From assembly GCF_016632365.1 (NCBI RefSeq), contig NZ_JAEPBH010000001.1, forward strand, positions 62,001 through 126,000: a DNA stretch of 64,000 bases, written 5' to 3'. Position 1 is the first letter of the stretch, and every line of letters begins with the position of its first letter. The notes under the pieces are model-generated. The model searched no databases and had not been told where the DNA came from. It saw nothing but the letters and a program-made list of their open reading frames with translations. Position numbers and translations under genes: made by a program. This stretch comes from Tenebrionibacter intestinalis. Lineage in GTDB: Bacteria; Pseudomonadota; Gammaproteobacteria; Enterobacterales; Enterobacteriaceae. Positions 8,919-18,274 of the stretch are shown here, piece by piece.

Positions 8919-8961
8919 GCAAAGCCACGCGCGCCAGGCTTTTATATCGCCGTGGCTTTGC
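8919..8961. terminator. Long-loop palindrome between eda and purT
   Basis: Perfect 11-bp arms GCAAAGCCACG and CGTGGCTTTGC enclose a 21-base loop, between the convergent ends of eda and purT. There is no long T-tract on either side, though the stem is strong. It is probably a bidirectional transcript-end hairpin. Confidence 0.55.
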
Positions 8962-9044
8962 GTAACGCCGGTGTTTTGTTATGACGGGGCAACACATGCC
9001 CCCGTTTATATTTGCGGCGTATGTGCAGGCTTGCGCGGTTGACT

Positions 9045-10226
9045 TTAGCGCATCGGTCCCTCAACGCACAGTTTTGCGACCGCGCTCTTTGCTCGCCCAA
9101 CCGCGCTGTCTACGGTTTCACCCGTTGCCAGCGCCACGCCCAGCCTGCGTGAACCGTCGATTTCCGGCTTGCCGAACAGGCGTAGCTGCATGCCGGCTTC
9201 GCAGGCGACGGCAGGGTTAATAAAGCGTATATCGTTGCTTTTCAGCGACGGCAACAGCGCCGCTGATGCCGCCGGGCCGTACTGGCGAATGGCGCCGACA
9301 GGCAGGCCGAGAAAGGCGCGCACGTGCAAAGCGAACTGCGATAAATCCTGTGAAATCATTGTGACCATACCAGTGTCGTGCGGGCGCGGCGAGACTTCGC
9401 TGAATATCACTTCATCGCCGCACACAAACAGTTCTACGCCGAACAGGCCATAGCCGCCGAGCGCGCGGACGATTTTTTCCGCCACAGCCTGCGCTTTTGC
9501 CAGCGCAGCAGGGCTCATCTTCTGCGGCTGCCAGGATTCACGGTAATCCCCGTCCTGCTGACGGTGGCCAACGGGCGCGCAAAAATGGATACCATCAACT
9601 GCGCTGACCGTAAGCAACGTAATTTCAAAATCGAAATTTACAACCGATTCCACAATGACGCGGCCGGCGCCGGCGCGGCCGCCCTGTTGCGCGCAGTCCC
9701 ACGCTTTAGCAAGCTGTGATGCGCTGCGAATAAAATATTGGCCTTTGCCGGAAGAACTCATGACCGGTTTGACGATACAGGGCAAACCTACCTCGCTAAC
9801 CGCCTGATGAAACGCGGCTTCGTCGTCGGCAAAACGATAGGCCGAGGTGGGTAACGCCAGCGCTTCGGCGGCAAGGCGGCGAATACCTTCGCGATTCATG
9901 GTTAGCTGCGTGGCTCTGGCGCACGGTGCCACGCGTAACCCCTGGCGCTCAAGGGCGACCAGCGCGTCAGTGTCGATGGCTTCGATTTCCGGCACGATAT
10001 AATGCGGCTTTTCGAGCGCAACCAGCGCTGCAAGCTGAGCGCCATCAAGCATATTGATAATATGACTGCGGTGCGCAACCTGCATAGCAGGAGCGTCGGC
10101 ATAACGATCGACTGCAATAACTTCCAGACCCAGGCGTTGGCACTCAATAGCCACCTCTTTTCCCAACTCTCCTGAACCCAGCAGCATAACGCGCGTGGCT
10201 GAAGGACGCAGCGCGGTTCCTAACAT
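9045..10226 (-). CDS. purT: Formate-dependent phosphoribosylglycinamide formyltransferase 2 (PurT)
   Basis: Makes formyl-GAR from GAR, formate and ATP in purine synthesis, replacing the folate-dependent PurN step. The 393-residue ATP-grasp protein shows [19 protein letters not shown] at the N-terminus, [14 protein letters not shown] as the ATP-binding loop and [23 protein letters not shown] as the metal-binding region. I placed the start at ATG 10226 ([12 protein letters not shown]), preceded by GAGAGG at good spacing. The open frame runs on upstream, but only into unconserved sequence that overlaps the PurR site. It is divergent from yebG. Confidence 0.96.
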   Translation of the reverse strand: MLGTALRPSATRVMLLGSGELGKEVAIECQRLGLEVIAVDRYADAPAMQVAHRSHIINMLDGAQLAALVALEKPHYIVPEIEAIDTDALVALERQGLRVAPCARATQLTMNREGIRRLAAEALALPTSAYRFADDEAAFHQAVSEVGLPCIVKPVMSSSGKGQYFIRSASQLAKAWDCAQQGGRAGAGRVIVESVVNFDFEITLLTVSAVDGIHFCAPVGHRQQDGDYRESWQPQKMSPAALAKAQAVAEKIVRALGGYGLFGVELFVCGDEVIFSEVSPRPHDTGMVTMISQDLSQFALHVRAFLGLPVGAIRQYGPAASAALLPSLKSNDIRFINPAVACEAGMQLRLFGKPEIDGSRRLGVALATGETVDSAVGRAKSAVAKLCVEGPMR

Positions 10227-10267
10227 AACAACCTCTCGTTCCCGGTAAAAAAACCGGCGCAGTATAA

Positions 10268-10283
10268 ACGAAAACGATTGCGT
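10268..10283. promoter_or_regulatory. PurR operator of purT
   Basis: Read on the minus strand, ACGCAATCGTTTTCGT differs at one base from the PurR consensus ACGCAAACGTTTTCNT as I remember it. It lies 42 bp upstream of the purT start, consistent with repression when purines are in excess. Confidence 0.75.
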
Positions 10284-10326
10284 ATGCAGCCGTCTGGCAA
10301 ATTGTTCACGCAACGCATTTTTGTTA

Positions 10327-10346
10327 TACTGTTTATTAATACAGTG
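10327..10346. promoter_or_regulatory. LexA box of yebG
   Basis: TACTGTTTATTAATACAGTG has the CTG-N10-CAG core of the LexA box with the usual A/T-rich centre. It lies 16 bp upstream of the yebG start. yebG is a known SOS gene in E. coli. Confidence 0.88.
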
Positions 10347-10361
10347 GATCCGGAGCTGCAC

Positions 10362-10697
10362 ATGACGGTAGAAATTAAATACGTGGTTGTCAGGCAAGGT
10401 GAGGAAAAAATGTCTTTTGCCAGTAAGAAGGAAGCTGATGCCTGGGATAAAATGTTGGATTTGGCCGAGGCGATGGGCGAGTGGTTAACCCGCTCGCCGG
10501 TGATGCTGGAGCCGGAACAGGTCGACGGGCTTGCTATGTGGTTGGCGCAGGAAAAAGATGCGCTTAACGCATTGCTGAAAACCGGCAAGCTGCCGAAGGA
10601 GGCCGCTGCGCCGCTGGCGGCAGACAGTCCGGCTGCCGCGTCGGATGAAACGCCCCCTTGCGCGCGCGGCGCTAAAAAAACGCGCGCTGCTGCCTGA
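10362..10697 (+). CDS. yebG: SOS-regulated protein YebG
   Basis: A small DNA-damage-inducible protein; its biochemical role is not well established. The conserved part is residues 1-75 ([34 protein letters not shown]), which closely follows E. coli YebG. The C-terminal 35 residues are Ala/Pro-rich and variable, ending in a basic [10 protein letters not shown] chose ATG 10362 because it aligns with the E. coli N-terminus and has GGAG upstream; an earlier in-frame ATG would place the LexA box inside the gene. Regulation by LexA is strongly indicated by the box directly upstream. Confidence 0.93.
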   Translation: MTVEIKYVVVRQGEEKMSFASKKEADAWDKMLDLAEAMGEWLTRSPVMLEPEQVDGLAMWLAQEKDALNALLKTGKLPKEAAAPLAADSPAAASDETPPCARGAKKTRAAA

Positions 10698-11102
10698 GCG
10701 GCGCAGGTGGCAGGCTATCCCGGCGTCTTACGTAATGAACGTGGCGAAGTAAAAGAAGAAAGCGTAGCGATAAGCCGTGGCTACGCCCGCATGGGGCGGT
10801 CTTTGCGTGGCCGGATTACCGGCACATTTTATCCGGCTGTTGTTATACGGCGACGCTGCGCGGCGCCGTTATAATTGACGTTGACGCACATGAGAGAAAA
10901 CGCAGGCGCTGCTTTTCCGGAGGGGCCAGCCGACATTTCATGCGCTGTTTTCCCCAGTTTATTTTACAGGCGGTTGGGGCCAAACCCGGTCGCCCCCGGC
11001 GTTTTGCGCAGTCTACGTTTTGCTTTATTTTCTTTTCCCTACGCTTCCTGACAATGGATGTCATACGCTGCGGGTATCACTGGCATATTCCCGGAGGAGA
11101 TA
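10698..11102. other. yebG-yebE spacer
   Basis: A 405-bp spacer between two plus-strand genes. It must hold the yebE promoter. yebE belongs to the Cpx regulon in E. coli, but I could not find a well-spaced pair of GTAAA half-sites. No RNA or coding region is recognisable. Confidence 0.5.
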
Positions 11103-11768
11103 ATGGCAAACTGGTTAGGCCAACTGCAGACGATGCTGGGGCAGGCAAGCGGCCAGCATCAGGAAAATAAGCAGGAACAGGGGTTGAGCAAACTGCTGGC
11201 GCCAGGGGCGCTCGGTGGCCTGGCAGGCCTGTTAGTCGCCAGTAAATCATCGCGCAAGCTATTAACCAAATATGGCGGTAGCGCGCTGCTGATTGGCGGC
11301 GGCGCGCTGGCAGGTTCGCTGCTCTGGAATAAATATAAAGATAAAATCCGCCAGTCTCACCAGGGAGAACCCGAGTGGGGCCGACATACGACGCCGCTGG
11401 ATATGCGTACCGAGCGGTTGATTCTGGCACTGGTTTTTGCCGCAAAAAGCGACGGCCATATTGACGATAAAGAACGTCAGAATATTGAGCAACATCTGCG
11501 CGAGGCAGGCGTGGAACAGCAGGCGCGCGCGCTGGTGCAGCAGGCCATCGAGCAACCGCTCGATCCGCAGCGTCTGGCTCAGGGCGTGCAGAATGAGGAA
11601 GAAGCTCTGGAACTCTATTTCCTTAGCTGCGCGGCTATTGATATCGACCATTTTATGGAACGCAGCTACCTTAATGCGCTGGGTGATGCGTTGAAAATCC
11701 CCCAGGACGTGCGCGAGGGTATAGCGCACGATATTGCACAACAGAAACGCCAGCTCCCCGCAGGTTAG
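11103..11768 (+). CDS. yebE: YebE, DUF533 inner-membrane protein
   Basis: A protein of unknown function in the TerB-like/DUF533 family, known in E. coli as an envelope-stress (Cpx) target. Of 221 residues, 1-30 are hydrophilic. A glycine/alanine-rich segment (about 35-80: [35 protein letters not shown]) looks membrane-associated. The C-terminal half holds the TerB-like helical domain with [38 protein letters not shown] and [14 protein letters not shown] 11103 has an ideal GGAGGA upstream. E. coli has the secreted-protein gene yebF next to this pair, but the 133-bp gap to ptrB leaves no room for it here. Confidence 0.93.
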   Translation: MANWLGQLQTMLGQASGQHQENKQEQGLSKLLAPGALGGLAGLLVASKSSRKLLTKYGGSALLIGGGALAGSLLWNKYKDKIRQSHQGEPEWGRHTTPLDMRTERLILALVFAAKSDGHIDDKERQNIEQHLREAGVEQQARALVQQAIEQPLDPQRLAQGVQNEEEALELYFLSCAAIDIDHFMERSYLNALGDALKIPQDVREGIAHDIAQQKRQLPAG

Positions 11769-11901
11769 CGATATTTACCCGGCTTGTGGCAAACGTGTCC
11801 ACGGGCCGCGCTGGAACCTTTCGTTTCAGGCACCGCTTGCAAGTCTTGCTGCTTTTGCACACCCTTAAAGGAGTGTGACAGACAAAAAAGAAGACGACGA
11901 C

Positions 11902-13959
11902 ATGCCTCCAAAAGCGAAAAAAGTGCCGCACGCCCTTACCATTCATGGGGATACACGCATTGATAACTACTACTGGCTTCGGGACGACGACCGATCGTCT
12001 CCTGATGTGCTGGATTATCTTCATGAAGAAAACGACTACGGTCGGCGTATCATGGCATCTCAGCAGGCGCTTCAGGACAGTCTGCTAAAGGAAATGGTAG
12101 GGCGCATTCCCCAGCGTGATGTTTCAGCCTCCTGGGTGAAAAACGACTATCGCTATCGCTATATTTTTGATGAAGGCTGCGAATATGCTATCTGGCAGCG
12201 CCAGTCTGCGCAGCGTGAAGAATGGGAGCCGTGGGATAATCTGCTGGACTGTAATAAACGGGCCGCGCACAGCGAATTTTATACGCTCGGCGGCCTGTCT
12301 GTTACGCCTGACAATACCGTAATGGCGGTCGCGGAGGATTTCCTGTCGCGTCGTCAGTACGGTATCCGTTTTCGCCACCTTGCAACCGGCAACTGGTATC
12401 CTGAGCTACTGGAAAATGTTTCGCCCGATTTTGTGTGGGCGAACGATTCAACGACGCTTTATTACGTGCGTAAACATCCGGTTACGCTGCTGCCTTATCA
12501 GGTATGGCGCCATACGGTGGGCAGCCCGTCGCGCGATGACGAGCTGGTTTATGAAGAGCGGGACGATACGTTTTACGTTAGCGTTCATAAAACCTCGTCG
12601 CGCCATTTTATTATTATCGCGCTTAATAGCGCCACCAGCAGCGAAGTGCTGCTGGTGGATGCCGAAATGCCCGATGCTCAGCCGCAGGTTTTTTTACCCC
12701 GCCGCCGGGACAGGGAATACAGCCTCGATCATTACCAGCACTATTTCTGGATACGCTCTAATCATGAGGGGAAAAATTTTGGTCTGTATCGCACCCGGCT
12801 GCGCGACGAGCGGCGCTGGGAAGTGGTGATCCCAACGCGCGAGCGCGTCATGCTGGAAGGCTATACATTATTTACCGACTGGCTGGTTGTGGAAGAGCGC
12901 GAGCGCGGGCTGACCAGCCTGCGACAGATCAACCGTAAAACCGGCGAAGAGAGCGGAATCGCGTTTGACGATCCGGCCTATGTGACCTGGCTTGCCAATA
13001 ATCCGGAACCGGAAACGGCGTGGTTACGTTACGGATACTCATCGATGACAACCCCGGATACGCTATTTGAGCTGAATATGAATACCGGCGAGCGGCGCAT
13101 CCTGAAACAGACCGAAGTCAACGGCTTTGACGGCGATAACTATCGCAGCGAGCATCTGTGGGTAAAAGCGCGTGACGGAGTGGAGGTACCGGTATCGCTG
13201 GTGTATCACAAAAAGCATTTTCAACGGGGGAAAAACCCGCTGCTGGTATACGGCTACGGCTCTTACGGCAGCAGCATCGACGCTGATTTCAGCACCAGCC
13301 GCCTCAGCCTACTGGATCGCGGGTTTGTTTACGCCATCGCTCATGTGCGCGGCGGCGGCGAGCTTGGGCAGTGCTGGTATGAAGACGGAAAGTTCCTGAA
13401 AAAAATGAACACGTTTCATGACTATCTCGACGTATGCGACGCGCTGTTAAAGCAGGGCTATGGCGCGCCGGGACACCTTTACGCGATGGGGGGCAGCGCG
13501 GGCGGGATGCTGATGGGGGTGGTTGTTAACCAGCGCCCGGAACTGTTTCACGGGGTAGTGGCGCAGGTGCCGTTTGTTGACGTTGTGACCACGATGCTTG
13601 ATGAGTCTATTCCGCTGACTACCGGCGAATTTGAGGAGTGGGGGAATCCGCAGGATGAGAACTATTACTGGTATATGAAAGAATACAGCCCCTATGACCG
13701 CGTGGAGGAAAAAGCATATCCGCATATGCTGGTGACAACCGGACTGCATGACTCCCAGGTCCAGTACTGGGAGCCGGCGAAATGGGTAGCGAAGCTGCGG
13801 GAAATGAAACGCGACGATACGCTGTTGCTGCTATGCACTGATATGGATTCCGGCCACGGCGGCAAGTCCGGGCGGTTTAAATCCTGGGAAGGGGTGTCGC
13901 TGGAGTATGCGTTTCTGGTTGCGCTCGCGCAGGGCACGCTACCGGTTAAAACGCTTTAG
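11902..13959 (+). CDS. ptrB: Oligopeptidase B (protease II, PtrB)
   Basis: A cytoplasmic serine oligopeptidase of the prolyl oligopeptidase family (S9A) that cleaves short peptides after Arg or Lys. The N-terminal beta-propeller spans about 1-400 and the C-terminal alpha/beta hydrolase about 410-685. The nucleophile elbow is GGSAGGML, and the catalytic histidine lies in [12 protein letters not shown] near the C-terminus. I chose ATG 11902 ([19 protein letters not shown]), giving 685 residues against 686 in E. coli. A GTG at 11875 would add nine acidic/basic residues, but the AAAGGAG at 11867 lies too close to it, so the exact start is uncertain. It converges on exoX with a 4-bp gap. Confidence 0.95.
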   Translation: MPPKAKKVPHALTIHGDTRIDNYYWLRDDDRSSPDVLDYLHEENDYGRRIMASQQALQDSLLKEMVGRIPQRDVSASWVKNDYRYRYIFDEGCEYAIWQRQSAQREEWEPWDNLLDCNKRAAHSEFYTLGGLSVTPDNTVMAVAEDFLSRRQYGIRFRHLATGNWYPELLENVSPDFVWANDSTTLYYVRKHPVTLLPYQVWRHTVGSPSRDDELVYEERDDTFYVSVHKTSSRHFIIIALNSATSSEVLLVDAEMPDAQPQVFLPRRRDREYSLDHYQHYFWIRSNHEGKNFGLYRTRLRDERRWEVVIPTRERVMLEGYTLFTDWLVVEERERGLTSLRQINRKTGEESGIAFDDPAYVTWLANNPEPETAWLRYGYSSMTTPDTLFELNMNTGERRILKQTEVNGFDGDNYRSEHLWVKARDGVEVPVSLVYHKKHFQRGKNPLLVYGYGSYGSSIDADFSTSRLSLLDRGFVYAIAHVRGGGELGQCWYEDGKFLKKMNTFHDYLDVCDALLKQGYGAPGHLYAMGGSAGGMLMGVVVNQRPELFHGVVAQVPFVDVVTTMLDESIPLTTGEFEEWGNPQDENYYWYMKEYSPYDRVEEKAYPHMLVTTGLHDSQVQYWEPAKWVAKLREMKRDDTLLLLCTDMDSGHGGKSGRFKSWEGVSLEYAFLVALAQGTLPVKTL

Positions 13960-13963
13960 ACTG

Positions 13964-14623
13964 TTACGTATCCAGCCAGTGGCGCAGCGTCAGACGCAGC
14001 TCGGGCGTCATCGTCTTAAGATTACTGGACATCCAGCGCAGATAACCGGGATCGCGTCGGGCGATATCTTCAAACGACTCGCCGCGATATTTACCAAACG
14101 GCAGCGCCTGCAGCAGCGTCGGACGTCCGGTAATAGCGGCCATTTGTTCAGGCGTCCAGCCCGACACTTCCATAATGTGCAACAGTAACGCAGCGGTAAT
14201 ATAGCAATCAAACAGCGCACGGTGATGATGCAGCCCCTCAGGCGTATCAATGTGCAGCTTTAGCGATTTATAAAGCCCCATATTGCTGTATTTAATACCC
14301 GGCCACAGATGACGCGCCAGGCGCAGGGTGCAGATCCATTCTCCCCGCATATCCGGCAGTACGCGGCTGTCGAAGCTGGCGTTATGGGCAACATACCAGG
14401 CGCTACCGAGATAGCGCGGGATTACGTCTTCAATCCAGGGCTTAGCCGCCACCATCTCTTCAGTAATACCGTGTATCGCCATAGCCTGCGGGCTGATGGG
14501 CCTGTCGGGGCGCACAAGGTCGCTCATTGGGTTGGCAATACAGCCGTCGATGATATCGACTGAGGCGATCTCCACAATCCCTCCCTGCAAACCGCAGGTT
14601 TCAGTATCGATAATTCGTAGCAT
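13964..14623 (-). CDS. exoX: Exodeoxyribonuclease X (ExoX)
   Basis: A distributive 3'-5' DNA exonuclease of the DnaQ (DEDDh) superfamily, involved in mismatch repair and recombination. The exonuclease motifs are clear: Exo I IIDTETCGLQGGIVEIA (Asp6, Glu8), Exo II AHNASFDSRVL, Exo III HHRALFDCYIT with the catalytic His. The C-terminal LPFGKYRGESFEDIARRDPGYLRWM segment is the ExoX-specific tail. The 219-residue length is normal. It ends 4 bp from ptrB, tail to tail. In E. coli yobB follows; here 176 bp separate it from holE and no yobB is seen. Confidence 0.96.
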   Translation of the reverse strand: MLRIIDTETCGLQGGIVEIASVDIIDGCIANPMSDLVRPDRPISPQAMAIHGITEEMVAAKPWIEDVIPRYLGSAWYVAHNASFDSRVLPDMRGEWICTLRLARHLWPGIKYSNMGLYKSLKLHIDTPEGLHHHRALFDCYITAALLLHIMEVSGWTPEQMAAITGRPTLLQALPFGKYRGESFEDIARRDPGYLRWMSSNLKTMTPELRLTLRHWLDT

Positions 14624-14799
14624 AGCGATTATTCAGAAGATGCCGCCACGGGCGACAGGTCAACATAATGTGGCATGATAACGTTAAACAGATGCATTTG
14701 CTTATCCGATTGCAGAATAGCTCTGAGCCGTAATACCGATAGCGTGCGCCGATAACGCTGTCATTTCCCGGCTTATCGCCCTTTCTGCGGGGCTGCCGG

Positions 14800-15030
14800 T
14801 TATTTGCTTGTCGGTTCCCACGGCAGACGCGAGAGATTGACTGAGGCCAGACGGTGAGCGATTAACCGCTCCCGAAACCAGTCGCGCAGTTTTTCAGGTT
14901 GTTCTCTTTCCACGGCTTCAGCGATAACCGGCATATTGTAACGTTCTTTGAAAGCGACGCTGGCAGCGGCAAGATCTACGTTGACCTTATCCATCTCGCT
15001 TTGCTCCAGCTCCGCCAGGTTATATTTCAT
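14800..15030 (-). CDS. holE: DNA polymerase III theta subunit (HolE)
   Basis: The small core subunit that binds the epsilon proofreading subunit of DNA polymerase III. The 76-residue protein matches E. coli HolE nearly throughout: [57 protein letters not shown] 15030 is preceded by a perfect GGAGGT six bases upstream, so the longer frame that starts at 15195 should be ignored. It is divergent from yobA; the two starts are 148 bp apart. Confidence 0.96.
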   Translation of the reverse strand: MKYNLAELEQSEMDKVNVDLAAASVAFKERYNMPVIAEAVEREQPEKLRDWFRERLIAHRLASVNLSRLPWEPTSK

Positions 15031-15178
15031 ATCGACCTCCGTACTAACGGCGTTGACGTTACTGCGCGCAGCGCGTATTGACAAGTATTTCTGCTTTATT
15101 GAATGGCAGAAAGATGGATCCGGGGTTGTGCGAGGGGTATTCTGGGCGCTTATTTTCATAAGTAAAGGGAATGACCGT

Positions 15179-15550
15179 ATGGCCTTACGTATCAATTACC
15201 TTGCATCTGCGCTTCTCATCGCTTCTTTTTCTCCCGCTGTTGTTTTCGCCCACGCGCACCTGGTATCACAGATACCGGCGGCGGACGCCCGCGTGGGCGC
15301 TGCCCCACAAACGCTAACGCTGCGCTTTTCTGAAGATGTGGAGCCATCGTTTAGTGGCGTAACGCTGAGCGGCCCGCAACGGCAAAAAATCGCTACCGAA
15401 ACCGCACGCGTCGATCCGGGTGACAACCGAAACCTGATTGTTGCGCTACAGGCTACGCCGGGAGTGGGCGAATGGCGGGTTGACTGGCATGCTGTGTCGG
15501 TTGATGGTCACAAAACCCACGGCAGCTATCGTTTTCACGTAGAGCAATAA
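15179..15550 (+). CDS. yobA: CopC-domain periplasmic copper-binding protein YobA
   Basis: A 123-residue exported protein of the CopC family. Residues 1-24 are a signal peptide ending near VVFA, leaving an N-terminal His-containing HAHL, the usual copper(II) ligand region. The C-terminal [13 protein letters not shown] is also a CopC signature. ATG 15179 has AAAGGGA nine bases upstream. The stop overlaps the yebZ start (TAATG), so the pair is translationally coupled. It probably works with YebZ and YebY in copper handling; the exact step is not settled. Confidence 0.93.
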   Translation: MALRINYLASALLIASFSPAVVFAHAHLVSQIPAADARVGAAPQTLTLRFSEDVEPSFSGVTLSGPQRQKIATETARVDPGDNRNLIVALQATPGVGEWRVDWHAVSVDGHKTHGSYRFHVEQ

Positions 15551-16425
15551 TGCTTGATGCTGCTTTTGTCTGCCTGAGGTTCGTCCACTTTCTGGCGCTG
15601 ATGCTGCTGGCTGGCGCCGCCGTCTGCAGCGAGTGGTTGGCGCGCGGAGATTTTCGCGCCGTGATGGCGCGTCGTCTGGCGTGGCTATGGTTGCCGTCGG
15701 GGATGATTAATGCTGTCGCCGTGCTGTTGATTGTGGCTCTACAGGCGGGGCTAATGGGGCAGGGCTGGGGAGATGTCTTCAACCCTGCTGTCTGGTTAGC
15801 GGTGCTGGGTACGCGTTTTGGCGCCGTCTGGCTGTGGCAGATTATGTTGGCCGCTATTACTTTAACTGCGGTGGCGCTTCGTCCATACCGCCTTCAGCCT
15901 CTGCTAATCTGCCTCGCGGCTGTACAACTGATAATGCTGGCGGGTACTGGCCATGCCACGATGCATGAAGGCGTTACCGGGCTGCTACACCGCCTTAATC
16001 ACAGTCTGCATTTGCTATCAGTGGCATGGTGGATAGGCGGGCTGCCGCCGCTGCTAATTTGTATGCGTATGGCGCATAAGCCGCGCTGGCGTGAAGCTGC
16101 GACTGGCGCGATGATGCGGTATTCGCGCTACGGCCATATTGCGGTGGCGCTGGCGGTCATCACCGGTATAGTGAACAGCCTGTTCATACTGGGTTGGCGA
16201 TGGCCCTGGCACAGTGGTTATGTGCATCTGCTGTTGGTAAAAATTGCGCTGGTGGCGGCCATGATCGGCATTGCGCTGGTCAACCGTTATGTCCTGGTGT
16301 CGCGCTTTACGCGTGATGGCTTTCGCGCTCAGCGCACGTTTGTGATGTTGACACAACTTGAGGTGGCGCTGGCGCTGTTGGCGCTGGCGGGCGTGAGTCT
16401 TTTTGCCACCTTACAACCTTTTTAA
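15550..16425 (+). CDS. yebZ: CopD-family inner-membrane protein YebZ
   Basis: A 291-residue polytopic membrane protein of the CopD family, proposed to move copper across the inner membrane with the CopC-like YobA. About eight hydrophobic segments run through the sequence. Family features are the N-terminal [24 protein letters not shown], and the [24 protein letters not shown] helix with conserved histidines. Its ATG overlaps the yobA stop. yebY follows after 14 bp, so yobA-yebZ-yebY is one transcription unit. Confidence 0.93.
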   Translation: MLDAAFVCLRFVHFLALMLLAGAAVCSEWLARGDFRAVMARRLAWLWLPSGMINAVAVLLIVALQAGLMGQGWGDVFNPAVWLAVLGTRFGAVWLWQIMLAAITLTAVALRPYRLQPLLICLAAVQLIMLAGTGHATMHEGVTGLLHRLNHSLHLLSVAWWIGGLPPLLICMRMAHKPRWREAATGAMMRYSRYGHIAVALAVITGIVNSLFILGWRWPWHSGYVHLLLVKIALVAAMIGIALVNRYVLVSRFTRDGFRAQRTFVMLTQLEVALALLALAGVSLFATLQPF

Positions 16426-16439
16426 TTGCGGAATGGTTA

Positions 16440-16778
16440 ATGATGAAAAAATTACTGACAACGCTGTTGCTTGCGGCTTCAGGCGCTGCTCTGGCGGCGC
16501 CGCAGATAATGACGGTAAGCCGATTTGAAGTGGGCAAAGATAAATGGGCTTTTAACCGTGAAGAGGTCATGCTCGCCTGCCGCCCCGGCGGCGCGCTGTT
16601 TGTGATTAACCCGAGTACGCTGATGCAATATCCGCTTAACGATGTAGCGGCAGCACAGATTAAAGAAGGCAAAACGCGCGGTCAGCCGATTGATGCTATT
16701 CTGGCAGACAATCCCGCCGCGCCGGGGCAGAAGATGAGTCTGGCGCCGTTTATCGCGCGCGCGCAGAAGCTTTGTTGA
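16440..16778 (+). CDS. yebY: YebY, exported DUF2511 protein
   Basis: A 112-residue protein with a clear signal peptide (1-19, cleavage after ALA) and a DUF2511 domain. Its function is not firmly established, though co-transcription with the copper genes yobA and yebZ suggests a related periplasmic role. Conserved blocks are [25 protein letters not shown] and [14 protein letters not shown]. It has two cysteines, one in ACRPG and one at the C-terminal end, which could form a disulfide. A bidirectional terminator follows. Confidence 0.93.
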   Translation: MMKKLLTTLLLAASGAALAAPQIMTVSRFEVGKDKWAFNREEVMLACRPGGALFVINPSTLMQYPLNDVAAAQIKEGKTRGQPIDAILADNPAAPGQKMSLAPFIARAQKLC

Positions 16779-16791
16779 TGCCGTAAATATA

Positions 16792-16832
16792 AAAAACCGC
16801 CAGGCTTCCTTACCGGAGCGGCGGTTTTTTCT
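16792..16832. terminator. Bidirectional terminator between yebY and sdsR
   Basis: Stem AAAACCGCC/GGCGGTTTT with a 17-base loop, with A-runs on the left and T-runs on the right, so it can act for yebY (plus) and for the antisense RNA SraC (minus). Confidence 0.8.
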
Positions 16833-16917
16833 AAGGAAAAACAAGAGAGCACAGGATTTTTCTCTGCCTTACCGGCAATAAGCTGGAAAACCTGCGGCGT
16901 TCGACTACTCTTATAAA

Positions 16918-17020
16918 GCAAGGCGACTTAGCCTGCATTAATGCCAACTTTTAGCGCACGGCTCTCTCCCAAGAGCCATTTCCCTGGACCGAATACAGGA
17001 ATCGTATTCGGTCTTTTTTT
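16918..17020 (+). ncRNA. sdsR: SdsR (RyeB) sigma-S-dependent small RNA
   Basis: The sequence from GCAAGGCGACTTAGCCTGC through the final hairpin ACCGAATACAGGAATCGTAT plus TCGGTC and a T-run is essentially that of E. coli SdsR as I remember it, about 104 nt. SdsR is an Hfq-dependent stationary-phase sRNA that represses ompD, tolC, mutS and others. The region TACTCTTATAAAG just upstream would serve as a sigma-S-type -10. Its location between yebY and pphA is conserved, although here an extra membrane-protein gene lies between sdsR and pphA. Confidence 0.95.
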
Positions 17021-17346
17021 ATCTTTTTTAAAACAAACGGTTACAGTTAAGATGCCGAAATCCTTCGTATAGCTGTATTCCCGCTTTGTTTTTATACCAC
17101 AACAAAAATTACTTTAACAATTAATTTACGGAAAAATAATCCTGTCATCCGATGCTCACTTATCGCGTTTACCTGATTTGCCTTTGTTGGGGCCTGCGTC
17201 GGGTAGCCTGACAGACCTGGGGGCAAAAATAACATCCTGTGCGCCTTTGTATTGCCCGGCCCCGGATGCCCGATGCTTCGGTTTTAATGCGCAGGCGCCC
17301 CTTTACGCGGGTTCTGGCGGCGCATCGGCAGGTGGCCTGTAGGCGC
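17021..17346. other. Spacer between sdsR and the unknown membrane gene
   Basis: Beyond the SdsR T-run this 326-bp stretch is AT-rich at first (17040-17150) and then more GC-rich. I see no gene. The promoter of a SraC-like antisense RNA would lie near its left end. Confidence 0.4.
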
Positions 17347-18063
17347 TCAGTTTAGCGAATCACGGATGGGGTTGGCAGAGGCGCAATAAGCCAGGTTTTC
17401 AGTTGCCTGTAGAGGCTCCTGGAGTGGAGCAGGCCGGTTAAGTAAAAGCGCGCGCGTTTTCGTTTTCAGGCCCGGACAAAACCATACGCTGGAAAATAAA
17501 CACAGCGTATAGCCCATCAGTTCAGTGCCTTCTTCAATAGCGGTTTTAACCGCCATGACATAATTATCCCCAAGCAGCGTCTGCCAGAATGCGCTCATCC
17601 CAAAAAGGCGGGAAAAAATCAGTATAGTGACCAGCCCGCAAAGGGTATAACCCGATGCCGGGTGGCGGGTGAACGCATTAAGCCCCGGCAGCACGGAGTG
17701 GCGCCAGCGCCGGGCGAACCACAGCGCCGCCGCGGTAGTGATAAGCGCAAACCACAGCCACGCGCCGTGATAAATAGCGTCAAAATAGTAATCCAGCTCC
17801 CGGATGAGCAGCGCAGCATAAAAACCGGCAATAAGTATGCAACCCCCGCGCAGCGCGGGCGTTTTTAGCGCACTGCGCAACCACAGCGCGGCACAGGCCA
17901 GTAAAAGAGCTTCCTGGGTGAATTCAGTCACTGATATTTCACCAACATGGTTATGTAAGCACAGCACGTCTACAAAAAGAATGCCGACAGAGAGCGCCGC
18001 ACAGTTGGCCAGCAGCAGAAAAATAATGAATGTATTCAGCGCGGGACATTTACGTCTTAGCAT
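17347..18063 (-). CDS. Unrecognised six-helix inner-membrane protein
   Basis: I do not recognise this 238-residue protein. It has about six hydrophobic segments (near residues 12-32, 48-64, 72-90, 100-117, 136-154 and 184-202). Acidic residues sit at or inside the segments: TEFTQEALLL, LLIRELDYYFDAIYHGAW and the strongly acidic AIEEGTELMGY before the last helix. The C-terminal 35 residues are soluble. ATG 18063 has a good GAGGTG upstream, which supports real translation. It sits alone between sdsR and pphA, a place where E. coli has no gene. The flanking DNA on its 5' side is AT-rich. Function cannot be inferred from the sequence. Confidence 0.8.
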   Translation of the reverse strand: MLRRKCPALNTFIIFLLLANCAALSVGILFVDVLCLHNHVGEISVTEFTQEALLLACAALWLRSALKTPALRGGCILIAGFYAALLIRELDYYFDAIYHGAWLWFALITTAAALWFARRWRHSVLPGLNAFTRHPASGYTLCGLVTILIFSRLFGMSAFWQTLLGDNYVMAVKTAIEEGTELMGYTLCLFSSVWFCPGLKTKTRALLLNRPAPLQEPLQATENLAYCASANPIRDSLN

Positions 18064-18274
18064 ATATCACCTCAATGTTTCTGTTTATGGAAACATATCG
18101 TGGTTAATTAAATAAAATTTGTTGAATTCTGCTAAAAAACGCCTTTTATTTTCCTGTTTGTGCTGTTGTGTGTTGAATTATCCACAATAAGCTTATTTAT
18201 TAACCTGCAGAATAGGGGAAGGCTTTTTTATAGACAGGGACCAGGTGGTTATACTTTTTACTCTGAGGCGAAAT

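Larger units (their letters stand above)
16792..17040 (-). ncRNA. sraC: Possible SraC (RyeA) RNA antisense to SdsR
   Basis: In E. coli SdsR is overlapped on the other strand by SraC, about 250 nt. Here the minus-strand reading of the terminator at 16792-16832 would end such an RNA, and about 249 nt back from it lies around 17040. The 5' end is a guess; only the terminator and the conserved SdsR locus support it. Confidence 0.4.
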
